Assembly (NCBI GenBank): GCA_038215275.1
Contig: JBBQRA010000242.1
Span: 1-8,956 of the forward strand
DNA from: Ga0077553 sp038215275
Lineage (GTDB): Bacteria; Acidobacteriota; Terriglobia; Bryobacterales; Bryobacteraceae
Direction of reading: 5' to 3'
DNA length: 8,956 bases
Numbering within the stretch: position 1 is the stretch's first letter; each line of letters starts with the position of its first letter. A program made the translations under genes and the position numbers. Of the stretch, positions 1-5,742 are shown piece by piece. The notes below the pieces were generated by a model. It did not search any database. It was not told the DNA's origin and worked only from the letters and a program-made list of their open reading frames with translations.

Positions 1-447
1 GATGTTGTAGACGCGGCCGGTGGGGTTGCGGTTAGTGAGCCGTTCGCGGACGTTCAGTGTATCGCCGACGAGTTCGAGGTCGCGGGCCATGGAGAAGTTG
101 GCGAGGGGCAGATGGGCACTGAGGGACCGGGGGCCGGTGGCTTTCCAGAGGACGCGAGGCGCTTCGCCGTGATACGGTACGCCGCGGGCAATCTCGGCCT
201 CCGAGGGGGCGCCCCAACGGTCGCAGCAGACGAAGTGGCCGCGCAGGGGTTCGACTTTCGGGGCAACGTTCTGGACCCAGTTGAAGGGATTTACGGGATT
301 GCCGGTGAGCCGGAAATCGACGAGGGAGCCGCCGCGGAGGTCGAAGGAGACGGTGGCCTGCTGGGAGGTGAGGGTAAGCAGCGGCGGCGCGGCGGCGGGG
401 GCGAGCGCGGCGGAGGCTATAAGGGTGGCGGCTTGGCGGCGGGTCAT
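1..447 (-). CDS. Exported galactose-mutarotase-like protein, N-terminal part (cut by window edge)
   Basis: An open frame of 149 codons starts at the ATG at 447 and leaves the window at position 1 without a stop. The N-terminus begins MTRRQAATLIASAALAPAAA: a T-R-R pair followed by an Ala-rich hydrophobic stretch, which looks like a short Tat-type signal peptide with cleavage near residue 20. The mature part is beta-rich (TVSFDLRGGSLVDFRLTG) and includes VPYHGEAPRVLWKATGP around residues 90-106. The HGE segment and repeated beta-strand pattern recall the aldose-1-epimerase/galactose-mutarotase fold, whose members act on or bind sugars. The catalytic residues expected further on lie outside the window, so enzyme activity cannot be judged. 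The start lies 16 bases after the stop of the HNH gene, with no clear Shine-Dalgarno site, so it is probably the next gene of the leftward unit. Signal and frame are seen; the fold is an inference from pattern; function is unknown. Confidence 0.7.
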   Translation of the reverse strand, partial: MTRRQAATLIASAALAPAAAPPLLTLTSQQATVSFDLRGGSLVDFRLTGNPVNPFNWVQNVAPKVEPLRGHFVCCDRWGAPSEAEIARGVPYHGEAPRVLWKATGPRSLSAHLPLANFSMARDLELVGDTLNVRERLTNRNPTGRVYNI

Positions 448-463
448 GATGATGGTGACGGTA

Positions 464-1051
464 TCACGAGTCGAGGTCCTGGCCGCCGCCATCTGCTGGG
501 AGAGTGTCCAGGGGAGCGACCCACAAGGTCTGGTGCTGGGGAGCTGAATACAGCTTGGGGATGGCTGTGACGGAGAATGGCAGGTCGGGAGCTTCGGCGA
601 TCAGCGCGTCCATCGCTCCTCTTTCCCGGGAGATGTCGATGGCCAGTTTCAGGTAGCGGCGCAGCAGCAAGAGCGGGGGAAATTGGTTTCGGGCCGCGAG
701 CCATTCGAGGGCGTCGCAGGCTCCCTTTGAGCAGTTGCAGAAACGGCATGCCCAGACAAGATTCTCCCCTGTATTTGCTCCGCCCCGTTTGGTAGGAATC
801 AGATGGTCCACGGATAACCGTTCCCGGCTTCCGCAGTAACAACAGGACTGAGGGAGGACCATCTTGAGCCGTTCGTCATCGGCCAGGGGGCCAATCCTCA
901 TCTTCTGCGAATTGAGCCCAGTGAAAAGTCGGGAACGAACCATGTAGTGAGTCGGTCCGTATCGATCTCTTCCGCCGCTGATCGCGGAGTGCGCCATCGC
1001 CAAGTTTGCATAGGACCAATGGAGTAACTCGCCGATTGTGTCAACTGCCAT
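464..1051 (-). CDS. HNH endonuclease-domain protein
   Basis: A 195-residue protein. Its centre carries a typical zinc-stabilised HNH (beta-beta-alpha metal) nuclease motif: Cys70/71 and Cys73 (CCYC), then LSVDHLIPTKRGG at 79-91 with Asp82-His83 as the metal/catalytic pair, Asn97 in GENLV, and Cys102-x2-Cys105-Asn106. This set of residues is intact, so it is likely an active nicking or cutting nuclease of the stand-alone type seen in many genomes. The flanking 60 N-terminal and 80 C-terminal residues match no domain I recognise. A GGAG sits about 11 bases before the ATG. The stop of the PLP-enzyme gene is only 8 bases upstream, so it is co-directional and probably co-transcribed. Its base composition is lower than its neighbours: hand counts give 52% GC for 901-960 and 58% for 781-840, against 78% for 1201-1260. 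This suggests a separate origin. There is no sign of a methylase, intein or phage gene to assign it to restriction or mobility. Confidence 0.88.
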   Translation of the reverse strand: MAVDTIGELLHWSYANLAMAHSAISGGRDRYGPTHYMVRSRLFTGLNSQKMRIGPLADDERLKMVLPQSCCYCGSRERLSVDHLIPTKRGGANTGENLVWACRFCNCSKGACDALEWLAARNQFPPLLLLRRYLKLAIDISRERGAMDALIAEAPDLPFSVTAIPKLYSAPQHQTLWVAPLDTLPADGGGQDLDS

Positions 1052-1059
1052 GAACGAGT

Positions 1060-2247
1060 CTACTCCGCGGACGAGTTACCGAAGTGGGGGATCACCTCGA
1101 CCTGGAGCCGGGTAGCGAGGACGGGGAGGTCGTCCGGACGGAGGCACGTGGCGTTGATGAGCAGAACCCCGTCGGCGAGGGCAGCAGGATCGAGGTGGAT
1201 GGCCGGCTGGCCGTTCTGGAGTTCGGCGAGGGCCTCGCGTGCGTTGGCCGCGGCGAGGGCGAGCAGCGGAACGGGTCCGGGGCGGAGCGTGAAGGCGAGA
1301 TCGGGTGCAAGTTGGCGAAGCTGGTTCAGGATATGCAGATGCCGGGCCGTCCGGACGTCGTCCGGTTCGGCGGCAAAAAGTTCGAGCGCGGTGAGGAGGC
1401 CGACGATGCTTTCCTTCCCGATCTTGGCGGAGCGGCCGATGCCGTGGGTGGGGAGCCCGGGGAGTAGTTGTTTATCGATCAGGTTCGGCGGCGGGTTCCA
1501 GGAGTCCCAGTCGAGATCGAGGTCGAGGTTTTGAAGAACGGCGGACATGATGAGATCCCGGCGGCCGCAGAGAATACCGGAGCCTTGGGGGCCATTGATG
1601 GCTTTCCCGCCGGAGAAGGCGACGAGGTCGGCACCGGTGGCGGGGATGGCGCGGAGGTTCGAGGCCGGGGGGAGTTGCGCGGCCGCATCGACGAGGACGG
1701 GGACGTTGTGGCGGTGGGCCAGGGCGACGACGTCTGGAAGCGGGGGTTGGGAATGGGGAGTGAGGACGTAGAGAATTGCGGCAGTGGCGGGGGTGATGGC
1801 GGCAGCGATCTCCCAGAGTTCGGCGTCGCGTATGCCGGCGCCGGCGTATCGATCGGGCAGGCCGACTTCAACGAGGCGGGCGCCGGCGGCACGGACGGCG
1901 TGGTCGTAGGCGTTACGCTGGCTGCGGACAATGATGATTTCGTTCGGGAGGCCGGTTGTATCGGGCAGTTGGGCCATGCGGGCGGGATCGAGGCGGGCGA
2001 GGCAAGCGGCGGCTCCGAGGAGCAGGCCGGCCGCGGCGCCGGAGGTGACGATGCCAGCTTCGGCACCGGTGATGCGGACGATGACCCGGCTGGCGGCCGC
2101 TTGGAGGTCGGCCATGTCAACGCAGAGTCCGGCCGCTTCGGCCATGGCGGCGGTGACGACGGGGGAGAGAAGACCGCCCGAGACACGGGTGGACGAGCCT
2201 TTGGCGTTGATGATGGGCGTGACCCCTAGTGCGGCGTAGACAGACAT
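1060..2247 (-). CDS. PLP-dependent enzyme, SelA/DgaE-like (fold type I)
   Basis: A 395-residue protein with the layout of the selenocysteine-synthase-like branch of fold-type-I PLP enzymes. The N-terminal signature YAALGVTPIINAKGSSTRVSG (residues 4-24) is typical of the group that includes D-glucosaminate-6-phosphate ammonia-lyase (DgaE) and SelA-like proteins. TSGAAAGLLL (68-77) is the phosphate-binding turn. VLVDAAAQLPP (184-194) supplies the PLP-ring aspartate Asp187. SGGKAINGPQGSG (212-224) supplies the Schiff-base lysine Lys215. All core residues are present. Length is normal for DgaE-like proteins and shorter than bacterial SelA, and no SelB or tRNA-Sec gene is nearby, so true selenocysteine synthesis is unlikely. 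A lyase or transferase acting on an amino acid or amino sugar is the best guess; the substrate is unknown. The start is well supported: a TAAGGA overlapping the upstream stop sits just before the ATG. It is six bases from the nucleotidyltransferase gene and so in the same unit. Confidence 0.88.
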   Translation of the reverse strand: MSVYAALGVTPIINAKGSSTRVSGGLLSPVVTAAMAEAAGLCVDMADLQAAASRVIVRITGAEAGIVTSGAAAGLLLGAAACLARLDPARMAQLPDTTGLPNEIIIVRSQRNAYDHAVRAAGARLVEVGLPDRYAGAGIRDAELWEIAAAITPATAAILYVLTPHSQPPLPDVVALAHRHNVPVLVDAAAQLPPASNLRAIPATGADLVAFSGGKAINGPQGSGILCGRRDLIMSAVLQNLDLDLDWDSWNPPPNLIDKQLLPGLPTHGIGRSAKIGKESIVGLLTALELFAAEPDDVRTARHLHILNQLRQLAPDLAFTLRPGPVPLLALAAANAREALAELQNGQPAIHLDPAALADGVLLINATCLRPDDLPVLATRLQVEVIPHFGNSSAE

Positions 2248-2250
2248 GCT

Positions 2251-2255
2251 TCCTT
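2251..2255 (-). promoter_or_regulatory. Ribosome binding site of the PLP-enzyme gene
   Basis: Read on the minus strand, AAGGA lies three bases before the ATG at 2247 and overlaps the TAA stop of the preceding nucleotidyltransferase gene. It fixes the start and points to stop-start translational coupling between the two genes. Confidence 0.6.
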
Positions 2256-3285
2256 AGGATAGAAGCAGGCGGCGGGTTTTGGTGAGCCAGCGGTCGAGTT
2301 GCGAGGCGTCGCCGTGCCAGGCGCGGAGGTATTCCGCGGTGGGGAGAAGGGCGGCGCGGGCGGCGGCGAGGCGTAGGGAGAGAGTTGGCTGGGCGGCTAT
2401 GTTCCATAGGGGCCGAAGAGGCTGCCAGCGTTCAGCCGCGAGAGCCCAGCGCCAGCGGGCGGGCCAGTCGAGGGTGGCTTCGATTTGCTGCCGGAGATCG
2501 GGAGAGAGGCCGATGTCCCAGTGCGCCCGGGTGGCCGCGTCGGCGGCGAGGAGCGCGGGGCCGAGGGCGAATTGCCGCGCGGCGTACAGCAGAAGGTCGG
2601 GTTCAATCTGCCAGGCGGAGAGGAGGAGGGCGATGTCGTGCGTCCAGATGCCACGGGCGTCGAAGTGGTGCAGACTGAGGTGGGCGGCGAGGTGCAGGAG
2701 TTGTGCCGTGGGACGGAGGACGAAGGCTGAGGCGGTTCCGATGTCGACTGGCTCGGCTTGCTGCCAGAGCCAGGCAGCGGGAGCGAGGTGCTGGTAGCTG
2801 GTGAGATTGAGCACATGCCAATGAAGTTCGACAGGAAGGTGGCCGGGGCGCCGGTAGGAGCGCTCGGTGCCGAAGGCGAGTTGCGCGCCGGGGCGGCGTT
2901 CGGGGGCGGGGGTGTATCCGAGACCAAGGAGCACATCGTGGGCCAAGGCCACATGTTCACGGCGCACGAGAATGTCGAGGTCGCGCATGGGGCGCAGGCT
3001 GGGCGCGGGATAGAGGCGTGTCGCCAAGGCGGCGCCTTTCATCAGCAGGACAGGGACCTTGGCGGCGGCGAGAGCGGGGACCAACGACTGGAGGTCTGCG
3101 AGGGCGGAAAGATTCAGGCGAGCGCTGCGGCGGTGCTCGTGAGCGAGGAGCTGGCGGATGGGTGGATCGAGTGGGGGCAGATTGGCGAGCGAATGAAAGG
3201 CCAGAGGAGCAAGGCCCTCGGCGCGAAGTCGGGCGACGGCGGCGGCGTCGCGACAGGTAGAGGTGAGGCGGAACAGAAGATCCAT
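2254..3285 (-). CDS. Nucleotidyltransferase-family protein (NTP_transf_5-like)
   Basis: A 343-residue protein of the 'uncharacterised nucleotidyltransferase' family that recurs beside PqqD-like and B2 genes in polysaccharide and peptide loci. The recognisable core is VPVLLMKGAALATRLYP (residues 77-93, with Lys83-Gly84), then LRPMRDLDILVRRE (97-110), where Arg101-Asp102-x-Asp104 provides the acidic pair expected of a polymerase-beta-type nucleotidyltransferase. PVELHWHV (151-158) follows, with Glu153, His155 and His157. The C-terminal half is helical and rich in Leu, Ala and Trp, with HLAAHLSLHHFD near 197-208. No signal peptide is present, so it is cytoplasmic. The acidic pair suggests that it could transfer a nucleotide to a protein or small molecule, but no substrate has been established that I know of. 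It starts seven bases after the B2 stop without a clear ribosome site, so it is likely coupled to B2. Family call is confident; activity is inference. Confidence 0.85.
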   Translation of the reverse strand: MDLLFRLTSTCRDAAAVARLRAEGLAPLAFHSLANLPPLDPPIRQLLAHEHRRSARLNLSALADLQSLVPALAAAKVPVLLMKGAALATRLYPAPSLRPMRDLDILVRREHVALAHDVLLGLGYTPAPERRPGAQLAFGTERSYRRPGHLPVELHWHVLNLTSYQHLAPAAWLWQQAEPVDIGTASAFVLRPTAQLLHLAAHLSLHHFDARGIWTHDIALLLSAWQIEPDLLLYAARQFALGPALLAADAATRAHWDIGLSPDLRQQIEATLDWPARWRWALAAERWQPLRPLWNIAAQPTLSLRLAAARAALLPTAEYLRAWHGDASQLDRWLTKTRRLLLS

Positions 3286-3291
3286 GAGCGG

Positions 3292-3699
3292 TCAGGAAAA
3301 CCAGGCGATGGGCAAATATTGACCGGACTCTTCAATGCCGCCGGTGACAATAGCCGGACCTGAGCGAAGCCAGGCGTGGGCGGTGAGTCCGCGGCCGGAG
3401 CGGCGGGCACCGAGGTAGAGGGTGCTTGGCACACGGCGACGGTGCAGCATCCACTTGGCGGCCACGGCGCGTTCCAGGCAGGTGGTGTTCCAGGGCAGAC
3501 GGTCGGCGGTGGACAGCAAGCCCCGGGAGACGCGCATCGTTAGGTTGGCGGAGCCGGGGGGAGGGGCTTCGGGGAGTTCCCGCTGGCTTTTGCCGAGGGT
3601 CAAGGCGAGATACGGGAAGGGCGCGAGGCGCTGGGCCAGTGTCGCAAGTGTGAGGCAGACGAAGGCTTCACATTGCAGGAGAGCGTTACGCGGCAGCAC
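3292..3699 (-). CDS. Lasso-peptide biosynthesis B2-like protein (transglutaminase-like cysteine protease)
   Basis: A 135-residue protein matching the small stand-alone B2 (Transglut_core3) family. In lasso-peptide pathways, B2 cleaves the leader from the precursor. The conserved block is WNTTCLERAVAAKWMLHRRR (70-89), with the nucleophile Cys74. GLTAHAWLRSGPAIVTGG (104-121) follows, with the catalytic His108. The usual third residue, an Asp shortly after His, is not obvious: the segment after His108 has no acidic residue until Glu123-Glu124. The start is a GTG at 3699, inside the end of the PqqD-like gene, giving a 14-base overlap and probable translational coupling. No in-frame ATG fits better, and the length agrees with the family. 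The pairing with a PqqD-like partner mirrors the split B1/B2 arrangement of lasso systems. Homologues also sit in exopolysaccharide loci with no known peptide product, as here, so the real substrate is open. Confidence 0.86.
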   Translation of the reverse strand: MLPRNALLQCEAFVCLTLATLAQRLAPFPYLALTLGKSQRELPEAPPPGSANLTMRVSRGLLSTADRLPWNTTCLERAVAAKWMLHRRRVPSTLYLGARRSGRGLTAHAWLRSGPAIVTGGIEESGQYLPIAWFS

Positions 3700-3982
3700 T
3701 CGCGACCACGCTGAGTAGATCTTCGGCGGCCAGCGTTTCGAGGAACTGGCCGACCTGGGTGCGGCAGGTGTCGGGATCGACGGCGTAGATCGATTCTAGC
3801 CGGGCGCAGATGGCTTGGGCCGAGCAGGGTTCGGCGAGAAGTTGCCAGATTTGATGCGCAGTGCCGGCGAGCCCATAGTAAATGGCGGGGTCGAGCCGCA
3901 TCAGGATCGTTTCGCCGTCGACGGCGTTCGAGAGAAGACCGGGGCGTTGGGTGAAGACGGTATCTAGCGAAATGGCAGGCAT
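3686..3982 (-). CDS. PqqD-family peptide-binding (RRE-like) protein
   Basis: A 98-residue protein with the PqqD fold, known as a peptide chaperone or RiPP recognition element that holds a leader peptide for partner enzymes. The pattern is complete: ISLDTVFTQRPGLLSNAVDG (4-23), ETILMRLDPAIYYGLAGTAHQIWQLLAEP (24-52, with the diagnostic YYGL and IWQLL), then a helical tail, QAICARLESIYAVDPDTCRTQVGQFLETLAAEDLL. The frame is open for another 126 codons upstream, to 4360. The start was placed at the ATG at 3982 because family members begin just before this SLD motif and the upstream part overlaps the opposite-strand Wzi gene. No good ribosome site precedes it; an AAGG lies about 20 bases upstream. 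It is the first gene of the leftward unit and overlaps B2 by 14 bases. It could be the recognition half (B1) of a lasso-like pair or the peptide chaperone of the related HPr-rel-A type systems. Confidence 0.88.
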   Translation of the reverse strand: MPAISLDTVFTQRPGLLSNAVDGETILMRLDPAIYYGLAGTAHQIWQLLAEPCSAQAICARLESIYAVDPDTCRTQVGQFLETLAAEDLLSVVASAAA

Positions 3983-4074
3983 GATGACAGAACGATAGTG
4001 CCTTGCAGCGGGATAAATCTCCCGGGAATGCCAGATTCGGCCTGAGAGAAATCCGAGGGCGGCGCACCAATTCA
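3983..4074. other. Divergent intergenic region between the two transcription units
   Basis: This roughly 90-base stretch separates the PqqD-like gene (leftward) from the Wzi-like gene (rightward) and must hold, or lie next to, promoters for both units. It is locally less GC-rich than the genes around it, with the AT-rich patch GGATAAATCT at 4011-4020. I found no pair of -35 and -10 hexamers at good spacing on either strand, no clear inverted repeat for a regulator, and no small gene I would defend. Its exact right limit depends on the uncertain start of the Wzi-like gene. Confidence 0.45.
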
Positions 4075-5742
4075 TTGAACTTGCCGAACACTTTACGGGG
4101 TACGCCAATTCGATGCGCGCTGATCCTATTCCTGGTAGCGGCACAGCTCTTCGCGCAACGGGCGGGAGCGGGATTGACTTATGTCCCCATGGATAGTTGG
4201 GTCTATCCGGCGCTTGAGCGCCTGGCGGTACGGGGCCTGGTGACGTTGCAGGGATTGACGCTGCGGCCGTGGAGCCGGCACGAGTGCGCGGCGCAGGTGC
4301 GGGAGGCGCGCCGCCAACTTCAGGAATCCGAAGGCCTCGAGGTGGGGGAGAGGGCTGCACTGGAGCAGATGATCGGAGCTCTCGAAAAAGAGTTCACTCC
4401 AGACCCAGAGGGGCGGACGGTGGTGGTGATGGAAGCGGTCTACGGGCGCAATGGCTGGCTGGAGGGGCCGTTTCTAAATGACAGCTATCATTTCGGCACG
4501 ACTTGGCAGAATGATTCCGGGCGGCCGTTCGGACGGGGCTACAACGCGGTATTCGGATTCCGAATGCGAGCCGAAGCCGGCCGCTTCTTCGCCTCGGTCC
4601 GTGGCGAGCATCAAAGAGCACCGGGCCGGGCGGCGCATCCCCTGGCTTTGCGGCAGTTCATGGCGAGGCTGGACGACTGGCCGACGCTCCCGTCGACAGA
4701 GATTGCGCCGGCGAACGACTGGAAAACGCTTGAGGCGTACGCCGGGATGCGTGTCAAGAACGTCGCAATTTCGGTAGGAAGGCAGGAACTCTTCTGGGGG
4801 CCGACAGCGGATGCCCCACTCTCGTTTTCGACGAACGCGGCGCCGACCGCCAACGTGAAGATCTCCCTGCGTGAACCGATCCGGTTGGGCGGCTGGTTCC
4901 GGTATCTGGGCGCGATCCGCGGCGAGTTCGTGGTGGGGAAACTGCTGGGGCATCAGTACACGGAACGGCCCTACTACAACGGGCAGAAGATCTCCTTGCA
5001 GTTGACGGAGAACTTCGAGATTGGGGCAACGCGGTGGGCTATCTTCCTGGGCGCCGGGCATCCGGTGACTTTTGAGAATCTGTGGCGGCATATCGCTTCG
5101 ATCCGCAGCGGGAGCGCCGCCGGGATCCGCTACGCGCGCGATCCGGGTGACCGGAAGACCGGGTTCGATTTCCGCTACCGGTTGCCGGTGATGGGACGCC
5201 GGGTGCAGTTATACAGCGATTCCTACGCCGATGACGATGTGAATCCGTTGGCGGCACCGCGGCGGGCGGCGATCAGTCCGGGCTTGTATTTCGAGTCGCT
5301 GCCGCGGCTGCGGCGAATGGATTTGCGGTTGGAAGCTACGTCGACCACGCCGATAGGTCTCGACATGGGTGCGCAGTACACCTACTACAACAACCAGTAC
5401 CGGAGTGGGAACACGCATCTGAGCCGGATTCTCGGTTCGCCCGTGGGACGCAACGGCCGGCAGATGCAGGTGCGGACGGCTTATTGGGCCTCGGCGCGGG
5501 AGCGGTGGGAGTTCGGCTACCGCCATTTAAAGATCAGCAACCGGATGCTGCCCGGCGGGGGAACCCAGACGGCAGGGACGGTGAGGTATTGGCGGCCTCT
5601 GGGGGAGAACTGGCACGCATCAGTTTTCCTGCAGGCGGAACGTTTTTGGATTCCTGTTCTTGGGGGTCCGCAGAGGAATATTAGCGGCTGGTTCCAGATG
5701 CAATGGGAGCCGCGGATGACGATACAACCATGGCGCAAGTAA
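4075..5742 (+). CDS. Wzi-like capsule/exopolysaccharide assembly outer-membrane protein
   Basis: The frame is open from 4003; I prefer the TTG at 4075 (555 residues), which places a signal peptide right at the N-terminus: Arg8 and Arg13, then the hydrophobic CALILFLVAAQLFA (14-27) with cleavage near Ala27-Gln28. The TTGs at 4081 and 4003 are possible alternatives; no ATG is available, and the only hint of a ribosome site is GAGGGCGG at 4055-4062. The mature protein opens with TYVPMDSWVYPALERLAVRG (35-54), a hallmark of bacterial Wzi-family proteins. A long series of amphipathic strands follows, rich in aromatic and Arg residues (for example FGYRHLKIS, QYTYYNNQY, VGRQELFWGP), as expected of an outer-membrane beta-barrel. 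Wzi-type proteins help to anchor or assemble exported polysaccharide on the cell surface. The gene overlaps the following SLBB gene by 13 bases, so the two are probably co-translated. The family is confident; the start is not. Confidence 0.84.
   Translation: MNLPNTLRGTPIRCALILFLVAAQLFAQRAGAGLTYVPMDSWVYPALERLAVRGLVTLQGLTLRPWSRHECAAQVREARRQLQESEGLEVGERAALEQMIGALEKEFTPDPEGRTVVVMEAVYGRNGWLEGPFLNDSYHFGTTWQNDSGRPFGRGYNAVFGFRMRAEAGRFFASVRGEHQRAPGRAAHPLALRQFMARLDDWPTLPSTEIAPANDWKTLEAYAGMRVKNVAISVGRQELFWGPTADAPLSFSTNAAPTANVKISLREPIRLGGWFRYLGAIRGEFVVGKLLGHQYTERPYYNGQKISLQLTENFEIGATRWAIFLGAGHPVTFENLWRHIASIRSGSAAGIRYARDPGDRKTGFDFRYRLPVMGRRVQLYSDSYADDDVNPLAAPRRAAISPGLYFESLPRLRRMDLRLEATSTTPIGLDMGAQYTYYNNQYRSGNTHLSRILGSPVGRNGRQMQVRTAYWASARERWEFGYRHLKISNRMLPGGGTQTAGTVRYWRPLGENWHASVFLQAERFWIPVLGGPQRNISGWFQMQWEPRMTIQPWRK

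Noticed and set aside
1468..2229. A 253-codon plus-strand open frame opposite the PLP-enzyme gene
   Set aside because: It encodes a low-complexity Gly/Asp/Glu-rich product and lies wholly antisense to a gene with clear family motifs; it is a typical high-GC shadow frame.
1060..2247. Selenocysteine synthase (SelA) proper
   Set aside because: The protein lacks the extra N-terminal length of bacterial SelA, and no SelB or tRNA-Sec gene is visible; the shorter DgaE-like group fits better.
3600..4091. A minus-strand frame starting MFGKFNELVRRPR that crosses the divergent region, considered as a leader peptide or small gene
   Set aside because: It runs out of frame through the whole PqqD-like gene with Arg/Pro/Ser-rich content typical of a shadow frame.
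4113..4196. A 27-codon ATG frame (MRADPIPGSGTALRATGG...) as a possible precursor peptide for the PqqD/B2 pair
   Set aside because: It lies within the Wzi signal-peptide coding region in another frame, has no ribosome site, and lacks a recognisable lasso leader pattern.
3983..4360. N-terminal extension of the PqqD-like protein by 126 codons
   Set aside because: The extension is Pro/Arg-rich, overlaps the Wzi-like gene on the other strand, and lies beyond where PqqD-family proteins begin.
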